DNA from: ZC4RG30 sp046047615
Lineage (GTDB): Bacteria; Pseudomonadota; Gammaproteobacteria; Steroidobacterales; Steroidobacteraceae
Length of the DNA: 46,900 nt
Direction: 5' to 3'
Assembly (NCBI GenBank): GCA_046047615.1
Contig: JBJOHO010000046.1
Coordinates: 1-46,900, forward strand
The position numbers were made by a program, and so were the translations under genes. The notes under the pieces are model-generated. The model saw nothing but the letters and a program-made list of their open reading frames with translations, did not search any database and was not told where the DNA came from. Of the stretch, positions 17,001 through 25,966 are shown one piece after another (positions within the stretch are counted from its first letter, which is position 1; the number at the start of each line of letters is the position of its first letter).

Positions 17001-17428
17001 ATCACCTGTTGCTCCGCCCGTGGGCGCTGCAGGTCTGCCTGGCGGCGGCGGGCCACGCCAGCCGCACCGTGGTCTGCGGCGCCGACGACCAGTTGCTGTT
17101 GCCGCCGGTGCCGCAGGCCACCGCGCTGCGCATTCTCGGGGACTGGCTGCCCGCCTGGGAATGCGCGTGGCGCGCGCCCCTGCCGGTCGCCGCGCGCACG
17201 GCTTTTGCGCTGCTGCAGGCCGAGGACATCAACGACGACAGCGTGCGCAGCGCCTTCGAAGGCACGCCGCGCTTCAGCGGCGACCTGGGCCGCTGCGCCT
17301 ACCTGCAGCGCAGCGTGACCGGCTTCGACGAGGCCAGCGAGGCGCTCGAACAGTGGACGCGGCCGCTCTACGGCGCCCTGTGGGATCACCTGGCCGCCGC
17401 CGAGGCGGTTGCAGGGGCGCCGTCATGA
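14048..17428 (+). CDS. recC: Exodeoxyribonuclease V gamma subunit RecC
   Basis: A 1126-residue RecC subunit of the RecBCD helicase-nuclease, which processes double-strand breaks and recognises Chi. The N terminus FLVLHGNRLEDLRSLVVGLV is the RecC signature, followed by VFLVQSNGMKHWLEQSLAD and LPYSLADVSVRQSPLVQALE. LLGMNDGDYPRPAPQRDFDLL, typical of RecC, appears in the second half. ATG 14048 is preferred to an in-frame GTG at 14000 that lies inside the SIP gene. Length is normal for the family. Its TGA overlaps the recB ATG (ATGA, 17425-17428). The order recC-recB-recD without an intervening ptrA is common in non-enteric gammaproteobacteria. Confidence 0.96.
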   Translation: MTAERPGGFLVLHGNRLEDLRSLVVGLVRNDPLPPLVPEVFLVQSNGMKHWLEQSLADDSEGLGICAATQLVLPSSFLWEAYRAVLGAGAVPHELPFDKDALAWRLLRLLPVLAAGDERFLPLQRYLAADTDGRHAWQLAQQVADVLDGYQQYRADWLEDWAGGGSAGAGTDHAWQPALWRALLVDVGPDRAASSRAAVHGRFVQALAACSNAGQRPPRLPPRVIVFGITALPLQSVEALAELGRVCQVVLAVQNPCRHYWAHIVGTTAQLQRLQRYRQSAKDGRLPHELPVDPVALHGETHALLAAWGKQGRDYLHLLDRYDQTQSQPHRLGRTDVFTEPLPPGAPATRLRRLQDSILDLEPAPATPADVPLDDSIRFVTCHSAQREVEVLHDQLLAWLDADPTLEPGDILVMVPDMATFAAHVQAVFGRYAPGEDRHLPYSLADVSVRQSPLVQALERWLLLPEGRITLPDWQALFEVPAVRRRYGLSEDDVAGLRDWLEAAGVRWGLDATHRKAQGLPPGLPGLEQNSWAEGLRRLLLGYASGTDQPWAEVLPVAGIGGLEARRLGALDAWLADVGQFTAALRQPHTPDEWLALLQSLLARVFDDSDSADAQLLQRLREALQAWHALCAAAALEQPLPLCVIREHWLERVEPPALRQRFFGGGVQFATLMPMRSIPFRCVCLLGMNDGDYPRPAPQRDFDLLADDWRPGDRSRREDDRYLFLEALLSARERLYLSWVGRRATDNAEQPPSVVVAQLRDELRRRWQVESPALEQPLQPFSARYYDAHDSVATYDRDWQPCRVDQLPDRLAGIPEQRHDCPLELRLADLQRLLHRPVEVYWRRRLGVRLDAPAEALPEDEPFDYDSLEDHRVTADLLEALQRHSDDSAALQRLRLAGVLPLGAVGALEERRLHEKARAVLDRATPLLQTHSLRAEALPLSLQFGAAVLQDAIPGLHVGAEGLLQLVLHAGAVRHLAGGESMPRHHLLLRPWALQVCLAAAGHASRTVVCGADDQLLLPPVPQATALRILGDWLPAWECAWRAPLPVAARTAFALLQAEDINDDSVRSAFEGTPRFSGDLGRCAYLQRSVTGFDEASEALEQWTRPLYGALWDHLAAAEAVAGAPS

Positions 17429-20400
17429 CTGCCGCGCCGGCCGTGCAACGCCTCGACATTGCGAGCTTCCCTTTCGTGGGCGCCCAGGTCATCGAGGCCA
17501 GCGCGGGCACGGGCAAGACCTGGACGCTCGCGCACCTCTACCTGCGCCTGCTGCTGGGTGCCGGACCCGGCGGCCGGCCGCTGCAGCCGCCGCAGATCCT
17601 CGTGATGACCTTCACCGAAGCCGCAACGCGCGAGCTGCGCGACCGCATCCGCCGCCGCGTGGCCCTCGCGGCCGCGTGCTTCCGGCAGGAACCGCCGCCG
17701 CCCAAGGAAGACTACGATCCCGAGCTGCTGGCGCTGCGGCAGTCGTGGTCCGGAGACCGCTGGCCGGCGCTGGCCTGGCAGCTCGAGCTGGCGGCACAGT
17801 CGATGGACGAGGCCGCCATCCACACACTGCATGGCTGGTGCAACCGCGTGCTGCGGCAGTTCGCCTTCGACAGTGGCAGCCTGTTCCGCCAGGACCGCCT
17901 TGATGACCCGGCCGGCCTGCTCGCCGAAGCGGTCCGCGACTACTGGCGCCAGCACGTCTACCCGCTGGATGCCGCTGATGCGACCGTGCTGGCGGATTTC
18001 GCGCTGTCACCGGCGGCGCTGCAGCGCTGTATCGCACGCCACCTGTTCCAGCTCGACAACCAGCCTCACGCGGCCGCCACCCTGCGCGCCGGGGCTGTCG
18101 ACGACCTGCACGCCGCCCTGCAGGAACGCCTGCGCTGGCGCCGCGCCACCCAGGCCCAGGAGGCCGAAGTACGGCGCCAGTGTGCCCTGCACGCACAAGT
18201 GCTCGAGACCCAGCTGCACAAGGCCTGGAACGAACGCGTGCTGTCGGGCAGCCGCTGGCGCGCGGGCAGCCGCGAGCGCCAGTTGGCAGGGCTGCTGGAC
18301 TGGGCCCAGGGGGCTCCGCTCGACGTGAAGACCCTCGAGCGCTTCGGCACGCGCTATCTCGGGGAGTCGCTGGCCAAGGGCAAGGCACCGTTGCCTGACG
18401 GCACCGGCTGCTTCGCGCTCATCCAGGCTTTGGTCGACCGCTACGCGGCGGCGCCGGAGCCCGCACCGCTGCACGCCCATGCGGCGCTTGCCGTCCATGC
18501 CCGCATGGCCGTCCTCAAGCGCCAGCGCGCCCGCTTCGACTTCGGCGACCTGCTGCATCGCGTGTACCACGCGCTGCAGTCACCGGAAGGGCAACTCGCC
18601 GCCCGGCTGCGCACCGCGTGGCCGGTGGCGATGGTCGACGAGTTCCAGGACACCGACCGCTGGCAGTACGGCGCCTTGCAGCGCATCTACCTCGACGCAC
18701 CGCCGGAGCAGGTCGCGCTGGTCATGATCGGCGACCCCAAGCAGGCCATCTATGGCTTCCGCGGTGCGGACCTCGGCGCCTATCTCGAGGCGCGCGCGGC
18801 CGCCCGCGCGGTCCATACGCTTGCCGACAACTACCGCTCCACGCCGGCCCTGGTGCGTGCGCTCAACCATGTCTATGCGCAGGCCAGGGAGCGCTCGCCC
18901 TTCGAGGGCATCGCCTACGAGCCGGTCGAGGCGCGCCGCGACCTGGCGCCGCTGCCAGATCCCGCGGGTGGCGAATGGCCCGCTGTCACGGTGGATGTGG
19001 TCGACACCAGCGAGCCGCTGCGCGCAGACCGGCTGCGCCAGCTGCTGGCCCGCAACTGCGCCCTGCAGGCCGCCCGCCTGGTGGGCCACGGGCAGGCGAA
19101 GCCGCAGGAGATCGCCATCCTGGTGCGCAGCGGCATGGATGCGCGTGCGCTCCGTGCCGCACTGCTCGAGCAGGGCCTGCGCAGCGTCTATCTGTCGGAG
19201 CGCGACAGCGTCTTCCGCACGCCCGAGGCGCGCGAACTCTGGTACCTGCTGCGTGCGCTGACGCAGCCGCGCTCGCTGCCGGCGCTGCGTGCTGCCCTCA
19301 GCACGCGGCTGATGGCCTATGCGCTGCCCGAACTCGACCGGCTGCTGCAGGATGAGCGCGCGCTGGAGTTGCAGCTGGAGCGCTTCGCGGCCTGGCAGCA
19401 GCGCTGGCAGCGCCACGGCCTGCTGCCGATGCTCTATGCCCTGCTGCACGAACAGCAGCTGCCCCAGCGCCTGCTGGCGCAGCCGCAGGGCGAACGCATC
19501 CTCACCAACCTGCTGCACCTGGGCGACCTGCTGCAGCAGGCCAGCCTGGGCCTGCAGGGCGAGAGCGCCGTGGTGCGCCACCTGGCCGACCAGATGGCGG
19601 CCCAGGGCACGGCGGATGCCGGCACGGCGCAGCTGCGCCTGGAAACGGAAGAGGCGCTGGTCAAGGTGGTCACCCAGCACAGCGCCAAGGGGCTGCAATA
19701 TCCGGTGGTGTTCGTGCCCTTCGCGCACGAGTTCCGCGTGGCCACCGACGGCGACCTCGTCGATGACGACGCGCGGCGCATCGCCGAAGACCAGCGCCTG
19801 CTCTACGTCGCCTTCACGCGTGCCGAGCGCGCGCTGTTCATCGGCTGCGGCACACGCAGCCGGGACTTCGCCAAGACCCGCCCGTGCCGCTCGGCCTTCG
19901 GCCGCTTGTTGGGCCGCAGCGACGCCACCGACCTGCTCCAGTGCCTCGAACAGTGGACGGCCTGTCCCGACATCGCCGTGCGTCTGGCCACAACGCACGC
20001 CGCGACGGCGGTGCCGGTCGCACCCTCGCCGCCCGTTCAATCCCGCCCTGCGCTGCAGCCACGGCGTCGCCATGCCAACCGCTGGCGCAGCAGCAGCTTC
20101 AGCAGCCTCGCCAAATCCGTCGATCCCCTGCCGTCGCCGCTTCAGGTGCCGGACGATGACGACCGGCTGCGCCATGAAGATGCTGCCACCGACGCCGCCA
20201 GCGATACCGCCAGCGATGGCACGGCCGACGCCGCGGCAGACGCCACGGCCGGTACTGCTGCCGTCTCCCACGGCGCGGGCCTCAAGGGTGGCGCTGCCCT
20301 CGGCGACGTGCTGCACCGCCTGCTCGAGTGGCAGCTGCTGGCGGACTGGCCGCTGGTCCACGACCCCGAGGCTGCCATCGCCGATCCACGCTGGGCCGGC

Positions 20401-21024
20401 CACCTGCGTCGCAGTGCGGCGGCCGTGGGCCTCAACGACGCCGAAGCCGTGCAGTTGCAGTCGTGGGTCCAGGCCATCGGCCGCTGCCCTTTGCCGCTGA
20501 CGCCCGCCCTGACCTTGGCGCAGATTCCAGCCGTGCGCCGCTGGGCCGAGATGGGCTTCGTGTTGCCCACGGCCGGCCTGCAGACGCAGCAGCTGGACCA
20601 GTGCCTGCAGGCCGCAGTGCTGCCCGGGCTGCCCCGCGACGCCCTGCGGCGCGACAGCCTGCACGGCCTGCTGACGGGCTTCATGGACCTGGTCTTCGAG
20701 CACGATGGCCGCTACTACGTGCTGGACTACAAGTCGAACCGGCTGCCGGACTATGGCCAGCCGGCCCTTGAAGCAGCGATCGTCTCGAAGCGCTACGAGC
20801 TGCAGTACATGCTCTACCTGCTGGCCCTGCATCGCCTGCTCAAGGCCCGCCTGCCCGGCTATGACTACGGGCAGCACATGGGCGGCGCGATCTATCTATT
20901 TGTGCGGGGCATCGGCCAGCCCGGCGACGGTGTGTACATGCACCGGCCCGAGCGTGGGCTCATCGAGCAGCTCGACGGCCTGCTGTCTCCCGCGCGCGGC
21001 GGGTCTCCCGTGGAGGCCGCATGA
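17425..21024 (+). CDS. recB: Exodeoxyribonuclease V beta subunit RecB
   Basis: A 1199-residue RecB with the 3'-5' helicase motor and the nuclease of RecBCD. Walker A is ASAGTGKT (residues 25-32); the UvrD-type Walker B is VDEFQDTD; GDPKQAIYGFRGADLGAYL and TQHSAKGLQYPVVFVPF are later helicase motifs. The C-terminal nuclease has GFMDLVF (Asp 1088) and DYKSN (Asp 1101, Lys 1103), so the nuclease looks active. Between about residues 900 and 955 is a low-complexity acidic/Ala linker (repeated DAAxD and DTASDG patterns) joining motor and nuclease, more degenerate than in enteric RecB. The long frame open upstream of 17425 is an overlap inside recC. Its stop overlaps the recD start (ATGA). Confidence 0.97.
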   Translation: MTAAPAVQRLDIASFPFVGAQVIEASAGTGKTWTLAHLYLRLLLGAGPGGRPLQPPQILVMTFTEAATRELRDRIRRRVALAAACFRQEPPPPKEDYDPELLALRQSWSGDRWPALAWQLELAAQSMDEAAIHTLHGWCNRVLRQFAFDSGSLFRQDRLDDPAGLLAEAVRDYWRQHVYPLDAADATVLADFALSPAALQRCIARHLFQLDNQPHAAATLRAGAVDDLHAALQERLRWRRATQAQEAEVRRQCALHAQVLETQLHKAWNERVLSGSRWRAGSRERQLAGLLDWAQGAPLDVKTLERFGTRYLGESLAKGKAPLPDGTGCFALIQALVDRYAAAPEPAPLHAHAALAVHARMAVLKRQRARFDFGDLLHRVYHALQSPEGQLAARLRTAWPVAMVDEFQDTDRWQYGALQRIYLDAPPEQVALVMIGDPKQAIYGFRGADLGAYLEARAAARAVHTLADNYRSTPALVRALNHVYAQARERSPFEGIAYEPVEARRDLAPLPDPAGGEWPAVTVDVVDTSEPLRADRLRQLLARNCALQAARLVGHGQAKPQEIAILVRSGMDARALRAALLEQGLRSVYLSERDSVFRTPEARELWYLLRALTQPRSLPALRAALSTRLMAYALPELDRLLQDERALELQLERFAAWQQRWQRHGLLPMLYALLHEQQLPQRLLAQPQGERILTNLLHLGDLLQQASLGLQGESAVVRHLADQMAAQGTADAGTAQLRLETEEALVKVVTQHSAKGLQYPVVFVPFAHEFRVATDGDLVDDDARRIAEDQRLLYVAFTRAERALFIGCGTRSRDFAKTRPCRSAFGRLLGRSDATDLLQCLEQWTACPDIAVRLATTHAATAVPVAPSPPVQSRPALQPRRRHANRWRSSSFSSLAKSVDPLPSPLQVPDDDDRLRHEDAATDAASDTASDGTADAAADATAGTAAVSHGAGLKGGAALGDVLHRLLEWQLLADWPLVHDPEAAIADPRWAGHLRRSAAAVGLNDAEAVQLQSWVQAIGRCPLPLTPALTLAQIPAVRRWAEMGFVLPTAGLQTQQLDQCLQAAVLPGLPRDALRRDSLHGLLTGFMDLVFEHDGRYYVLDYKSNRLPDYGQPALEAAIVSKRYELQYMLYLLALHRLLKARLPGYDYGQHMGGAIYLFVRGIGQPGDGVYMHRPERGLIEQLDGLLSPARGGSPVEAA

Positions 21025-22778
21025 ACGTTGCAACACCCGTGGCACGGCTCGACGGCTGGCTGCAGGGCCTGCCCGCCGATCTGCCCCTCACCGCGCTCGA
21101 CAAGGCGCTGCTGCGTGTCCTGCAGGAGCGGCAGCCCTCGTCGGACGCGCGCCACTTCTGGCTCGCCGCGCTCGCCAGCCACCAGTTCGGCCGCGGCCAT
21201 GCCTGCCTCGACCTCCAGGCCCTCGCCGAAACACCGCAGCGGCTGCTGGGGTGGGCGCCCGCGGCATTGGCCTCGCTGCCGCCGGACGTGGCGGACGCCG
21301 CAGCTTCGATGCCGTGGTGTGCCGGCGGCAACAGTCCACTCGTGCTGATGCAGGACGAGTGCGCACGGCGCCTCTACCTGCGCCGGGCGTGGCGCGCGGA
21401 ACAGGCCATCACGCTGTCCCTGTCGCTGCGGCGTCTCACGCCCGCCACGGCCCCGGCCGATCTCGAGCAGCGGCTCGACGCCCTGTTTCCGCCGGACCCG
21501 ATCCCGGAACGCAGTGCCGGGCAGCGCCAGGCCTGCGCCATCGCTGCGCGTTCCCGGCTCTGCCTGATCACCGGTGGCCCGGGCACGGGCAAGACCACGA
21601 CCGTGGCCAAGCTGCTGCAGCTGCTGGCCGGCGAGGCAGCCGGACAGGGCAGGGCGCTGCGCATCCACCTCGCCGCGCCGACCGGCAAGGCCGCCAGCCG
21701 CCTGAGCCAGTCGATCGGCACGGAACTCGGCACGGCCGCGCCGCGCCTGCAGGCGCTGATCCCCACCGCGGCCAGCACGCTGCACCGCCTGCTGGGGGGC
21801 ACGCTGCCCCTGGCGACAGACCTGGTGGTCGTCGACGAGGCCTCGATGATCGACCTGGAAATGATGGCGCGCCTGCTCGAGGCCGTGCCCGCCGGCGCCC
21901 GCCTGGTGTTGCTGGGCGACCAGGACCAGCTGGCGTCGGTGGAGGCCGGTGCGGTGCTGGCGCAGCTCTGCGAGCGCCCGGACCTGCAGGCCAGCCATGC
22001 GCGCCTCCGCTACAGCCACCGCTTCGCCGGCGACAGCCCCATCGGCCAATGGGCCGCCGCGCTCAACTCGGGTGACCGCCGCCGCGTGCAGGCGCTGTGG
22101 CGCGCCTTGCCGGACTGGCAGCCGGGCATGGCGCAGCCGCTGCAGGCGCTGCGCTGGCGCCGCGTGGCCGCGCAGCCGCTGGCCGCCGTCGTGACCGAGG
22201 GCTGGCAGGACTGGTTGCAGGCACTCGCGCCGCTGCGCGAGGCCGGGTCCGCCTGCGATGACGCCACGGCCGGGCGCCTGCTCGATGCGCTGGCGCGCTT
22301 CCAGCTGCTCTGCGCCCTGCGCAGCGGACCCTGGGGCACCGAGGCGTTGAACGCCCAGGTCCGCCAGGCCCTGGGTTTCGGCCGCGATCCCTGGTTCGTG
22401 GGCCGGCCGGTCATGGTCACGCACAACGACTACGCGCTGAAGCTCATGAACGGCGACGTCGGCCTGTGCCTGCCGCGCGACGGTGGCCTGCGCGTGGTGT
22501 TCCGCGATGCCGACCGCAGCCTGCGCTGGGTGCCGCCCTCGCGTCTCGAGAACGTCGAGACCGTGTTCGCCATGACGGTCCACAAGTCGCAGGGTTCGGA
22601 GTTCACGCGCGTGCTGCTGGTGCTGCCGGACCGCGAATCCCCGGTGCTGACGCGCGAACTGCTCTACACGGGCCTCACGCGGGCACGCGAGGGCGTGACC
22701 TGGCTGGTGCCGGAGGAGCGCGAGCTGCTGCGCGCCGTGGAAGCCCGCGTGATGCGCTCCGGCGGTCTCGCCGGCTGA
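21021..22778 (+). CDS. recD: Exodeoxyribonuclease V alpha subunit RecD
   Basis: A 585-residue RecD, the 5'-3' helicase subunit of RecBCD. Walker A is GGPGTGKTTT (Lys 191), and VVDEASMIDLEMMARLL is motif II. VLLGDQDQLASVEAGAVL is motif III, and VFAMTVHKSQGSEFTRVLLVLP and LLYTGLTRAREGVTWL are the last helicase motifs. The start overlaps the recB stop by four bases, so all three subunits are translationally coupled. It ends the plus-strand run and faces the minus-strand DUF1552 gene across 30 bases. Confidence 0.96.
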   Translation: MNVATPVARLDGWLQGLPADLPLTALDKALLRVLQERQPSSDARHFWLAALASHQFGRGHACLDLQALAETPQRLLGWAPAALASLPPDVADAAASMPWCAGGNSPLVLMQDECARRLYLRRAWRAEQAITLSLSLRRLTPATAPADLEQRLDALFPPDPIPERSAGQRQACAIAARSRLCLITGGPGTGKTTTVAKLLQLLAGEAAGQGRALRIHLAAPTGKAASRLSQSIGTELGTAAPRLQALIPTAASTLHRLLGGTLPLATDLVVVDEASMIDLEMMARLLEAVPAGARLVLLGDQDQLASVEAGAVLAQLCERPDLQASHARLRYSHRFAGDSPIGQWAAALNSGDRRRVQALWRALPDWQPGMAQPLQALRWRRVAAQPLAAVVTEGWQDWLQALAPLREAGSACDDATAGRLLDALARFQLLCALRSGPWGTEALNAQVRQALGFGRDPWFVGRPVMVTHNDYALKLMNGDVGLCLPRDGGLRVVFRDADRSLRWVPPSRLENVETVFAMTVHKSQGSEFTRVLLVLPDRESPVLTRELLYTGLTRAREGVTWLVPEERELLRAVEARVMRSGGLAG

Positions 22779-22785
22779 ACGGACA

Positions 22786-22806
22786 CGCTGCTGCCGGGCC
22801 GCAGCG
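22786..22806. terminator. Short hairpin between convergent genes, weak terminator candidate
   Basis: CGCTGC (22786-22791) pairs with GCAGCG (22801-22806) around a 9-base loop, in the 30-base gap between recD and the oppositely oriented DUF1552 gene. There is no T-run on either side, so intrinsic termination is unproven. Confidence 0.25.
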
Positions 22807-22808
22807 CC

Positions 22809-24155
22809 TCACACCCCGTCGATGAGCCCGCTGCTGTCGCCGAAACGTTCCTGGGGCAGGCCGCAGCGGTCGAGCATCGTCAGGTGCAGGTTGGCGATCG
22901 GTGTGCGCGCCGGAAGCGCCAGATGCCGGCCGCCCTTGACGCGGCCACAGGCGCCGCCGATCCACAGCGTGGGCAGGGGATGGCTGTCATGCCGGTCGCT
23001 GTTGGACATGTTCGAGCCGTAGAGGAACAGGGCGTGGTCGAGCAGCGAGCCCTCACCGTCGGGCGTGGCCGCGAGACGGTCGATGAAGCCCGCGAAGCGC
23101 TCGACGTGGTAGCGCTGGATCTTCACCAGCTTCAGCAGCCGCTCGCGGTCATCTGCGTGGTGCGACAGGGGATGGAAGGACTCCGGCACCCCGATGTGCG
23201 CATAACTGCGCAGGCTGCCTTCGGCCGCCATGATGCAGGAGATGACCCGCGTGAGGTCCGCCTGGCAGGCCAGCGCCAGCAGGTCGAACAGCAGCCGCAG
23301 CTGCGCATCGAAGTCCGGCTGCACGCCGGCCGGCGCATCGGGCACCGGCAGCTGTGCGAGACGCTCAGGCTGCGAGCGCTGTACCCGCCGCTCGACCTCG
23401 CGCACGCTGTCGAGGTAGTCGGCCAGCACGGCGCGGTCCGCGCCGCCCAGTTTGCGCTGCAGGGCCTGCGCCTGCTCCCGCACCAGGTCCAGCAGGCTGC
23501 GCTGCTGCAACAGCCGCAGGCGGCGCCCGTCTGCGGTATCGCCCTCGCCGAAGAGCCGCAGGTAAAGCCTGCGCGGGTTGTACTCCATGGGCAGTGGCGA
23601 CCGTGGGTCGCGGAACGACAGTGTGCTGCTGTAGTAGCAGCCTCCGGCACCGTTGCAGGCCGCGACCTGGATCGTCGACTCCGCAGCCACTTCCAGCGAG
23701 GGCAGCGCCGTCTCCTGGCCGATCTGCCGCGCCATCAGCTGGTCCAGCGTGGTCGCCAGGTGTGCGCCCGGCCCATCGTCCCGGGGCCGCACGGCGCTCA
23801 GCCAGGTGGCCGGGTTCAGGTGGTGTACCGAGCCTTGGCTGGCGGCGTTCCCGAGGTTGCCGAAGGACGTGACGTACCGCTTGTGCCGTTCCAGCGGCGC
23901 AAGGATGGGACTGAGCCGCAACTCCCCGCCGCGTTCCGCGGGCGTCCAATGGTCCATCGCCGCGCCGAAGGCCGTGTTGTCCATGATGGCGCCGTGCGGC
24001 ATGTAGAAGAAGCCGACGCGCAGGCGCGGACGTGCAGCGGTCCCTGCCAGTGCCGTGGCCGCGGGCACCATCGCGTCCAGCAGCGGCAGGGCCAGCGCGA
24101 CGCCGGCACCGCGCAGCACCGCCCGCCGTGACAGGTGCCTGCGGCTCAGGAACAT
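22809..24155 (-). CDS. DUF1552 family Tat-exported protein, copy 1
   Basis: Encodes 448 residues. The N terminus MFLSRRHLSRRAVLRGAGVALALPLLDAM is a twin-arginine export signal, identical in design to that of the second copy at 33.1-34.5 kb. Diagnostic DUF1552 segments are GFFYMPHGAIMDN, YVTSFGNLGN, PSLEVAAESTIQVAACNGAGGCYYSSTLSFRDP, LPMEYNPRRLYLRLFGEG, SVREVERRVQRSQ, FHPLSHHADDRERLLKLVKIQRYHVERFAGF and LFLYGSNMSNSDRHDSHPLP. The family is found mainly in planctomycetes, verrucomicrobia and some proteobacteria, next to DUF1592 proteins, and belongs to a sulfatase/alkaline-phosphatase-like superfamily. No activity has been shown to my knowledge. It starts within the last bases of the DUF1592 gene upstream (10-base overlap). 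Confidence 0.9.
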   Translation of the reverse strand: MFLSRRHLSRRAVLRGAGVALALPLLDAMVPAATALAGTAARPRLRVGFFYMPHGAIMDNTAFGAAMDHWTPAERGGELRLSPILAPLERHKRYVTSFGNLGNAASQGSVHHLNPATWLSAVRPRDDGPGAHLATTLDQLMARQIGQETALPSLEVAAESTIQVAACNGAGGCYYSSTLSFRDPRSPLPMEYNPRRLYLRLFGEGDTADGRRLRLLQQRSLLDLVREQAQALQRKLGGADRAVLADYLDSVREVERRVQRSQPERLAQLPVPDAPAGVQPDFDAQLRLLFDLLALACQADLTRVISCIMAAEGSLRSYAHIGVPESFHPLSHHADDRERLLKLVKIQRYHVERFAGFIDRLAATPDGEGSLLDHALFLYGSNMSNSDRHDSHPLPTLWIGGACGRVKGGRHLALPARTPIANLHLTMLDRCGLPQERFGDSSGLIDGV

Positions 24156-25966
24156 GGAGACGCCTGCAGCCGGAAGGCGTCGCTGAGCACGATGCCGCGC
24201 ACCAGGGCGGAGAAGCGGTAACCATCGCGCGCCGCTTCGCGCACGATCCGCCGCAGCTGCGGCATGTCGTGGTAGGCCGGCTGGCGCCCGGTGGCATGCA
24301 TGAGCAGCTTCTCCGCGACCACCAGCGCGAAATCCCCGGGGCGTCGCGCGAGTTCCTGGCGCAGCTCACGCAGCGCGGCCACGCGGGCGTCGATGTCTGG
24401 GTCAGTGTCGCGCCAGCGGCCGGTGACGTCGAAGCCCTCCAGCGCCAGCCCGATCGGGTCGATGACGCCATGGCAGCGGTTGCATTGCGGCTGCTCCCGG
24501 TGTGCCGCCAGCCGTTCGCGTTGCATGGAGGGCCGCTCTCCGGGCAGGGTTGGCAGGGCGGTGTCGACGCCCGGTGGCGGTGGCGGCGGGGGCGCGCCCC
24601 GCAACTTGTCGAGCACCCAGGCCCCGCGCAGCACCGGCGAGCTGCGGTCGCCATACGAGGTGCGCAGCAGCATCGCGCCCTTGCCCAGCAGGCCGAAACG
24701 CCGCTCATCGCGCAGTGCGACGCGGCGGAACCCGGCTCCCTGCACGCCGGCGATGCCGTAGTGGCGTGCCAGCCTCTCATTGAGGAAGCTGTCACGCCCG
24801 TCCAGCAGCGCCATGATGCTGCGGTCCTGCAACAGCACGTCCTGCAGGAACAGCCGCAGTTCCTGCGCGAAGTCCGCGCGCAGCGCCGGCGTGAACGCCG
24901 GGAACAGCCGTTCGTCCGGCGCCACCACGTCCAGTTCATCAAGGTCGAGCCAGCGCAGCGCGAAGCCCTCGACCAGCGCCGTGGCGCGCGGGTCCGCGAG
25001 CATGCGGCGCAACTCGCTCTCCAGCACCTGCGGATCCTGCAGCCGGCCCGCTGCCGCGACAGCCAGCAGCGGCTCGTCCGGAACGCTGCGCCAGAGGAAA
25101 AACGACAGGCGCGTGGCCAGCGCCAGATCCCCCAGTGGCTGCGTGCCGCCGGCGCCTGCAGGCTGCACGCTGCGGAACAGGAACTCCGGGCTGGCCAGCA
25201 CCGCGGCCACCAGCTGCTGGATGCCGGCCTCGAAGCGGCCCGTCTCGCGCTGCCCCTGCTCATGGAACGGCATCAGACGGTCGATGTCGGCGGCCGTGAC
25301 CGGCCGCCGGTAGGCGCGCTGGGCCAGGTGCCCGGCGATCCGCCGTGCGCAGGCGGGCTCTTCGGCGGCAGACCGGGGTTGGCAGACGAACACCCGGGAC
25401 TGGCGCAGGTCGACGAGCCGCGATACGCGCACGGCCGCCGCCAGGTATTGGTCGACGAAGGCCGGCGAGGTCTCCAGCGCCGCGGCGATGTTGTCGAAGC
25501 CCGCCACCTCCTGTTCCGGTGGCAGCAGTCCACTGGCGTCGATCTCGACGCCCAGCAGATCGCGCACCACCACGGCAAACTCGCTGCGGCTCAGGCGTTG
25601 TGGCGGCGCCTGTCCGGCGCGCGGCGTCCCGGGTCGCGCGTCGAGGCTTGCGGAGGTCGCGGCCACGAAGGCGTCGACGATGTCCTGGCTGGGCTGCGGG
25701 CTGCCCGGCGGCGGCATCAGGCCACCCCGCAACTTGCGCAGCACCTGCTCGAACAGCGCCGGGTTGGCGTCGATGCCGGGGTCCGCCAGGGCGTCGAAGG
25801 CCAGGCCACCCGCCCAGTCAACGCTGTTGTGGCAGCCGTTGCAGTACGGCCCGAGGCTGTCCCAGCCGTGGCGGTCCTGCGCCAGCGCGGGGGCCGCCAG
25901 CAACAGGACGGCGACGGCGCCACATCGGGCGCGGAACGCCAGCCCCTGCGCCGCCACGGCCCTCAT
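24146..25966 (-). CDS. DUF1592-family secreted haem protein, copy 1 (short form)
   Basis: A 606-residue protein with a signal peptide ending ALAQ (residue 30). An N-terminal cytochrome motif CNGCH (residues 42-46) is followed by the DUF1587 region RLSRSEFAVVVRDLLGVEID, then DUF1595 (VFVCQPRSAAEEPACARRIAGHLAQRAYRRP), DUF1592 (LATRLSFFLWRSVPDEPLL..LNERLARHYGI), DUF1588 with a second CNRCH (495-499, CHGVIDPIGLALEGFD) and DUF1585 at the C terminus. The two CxxCH motifs imply covalent haem and periplasmic electron transfer. Compared with the 802-residue copy at 34.5-36.9 kb it lacks a ~180-residue beta-rich middle segment. Its ATG overlaps the CHASE2 stop (ATGA). Function is unknown. Confidence 0.9.
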   Translation of the reverse strand: MRAVAAQGLAFRARCGAVAVLLLAAPALAQDRHGWDSLGPYCNGCHNSVDWAGGLAFDALADPGIDANPALFEQVLRKLRGGLMPPPGSPQPSQDIVDAFVAATSASLDARPGTPRAGQAPPQRLSRSEFAVVVRDLLGVEIDASGLLPPEQEVAGFDNIAAALETSPAFVDQYLAAAVRVSRLVDLRQSRVFVCQPRSAAEEPACARRIAGHLAQRAYRRPVTAADIDRLMPFHEQGQRETGRFEAGIQQLVAAVLASPEFLFRSVQPAGAGGTQPLGDLALATRLSFFLWRSVPDEPLLAVAAAGRLQDPQVLESELRRMLADPRATALVEGFALRWLDLDELDVVAPDERLFPAFTPALRADFAQELRLFLQDVLLQDRSIMALLDGRDSFLNERLARHYGIAGVQGAGFRRVALRDERRFGLLGKGAMLLRTSYGDRSSPVLRGAWVLDKLRGAPPPPPPPGVDTALPTLPGERPSMQRERLAAHREQPQCNRCHGVIDPIGLALEGFDVTGRWRDTDPDIDARVAALRELRQELARRPGDFALVVAEKLLMHATGRQPAYHDMPQLRRIVREAARDGYRFSALVRGIVLSDAFRLQASPCS

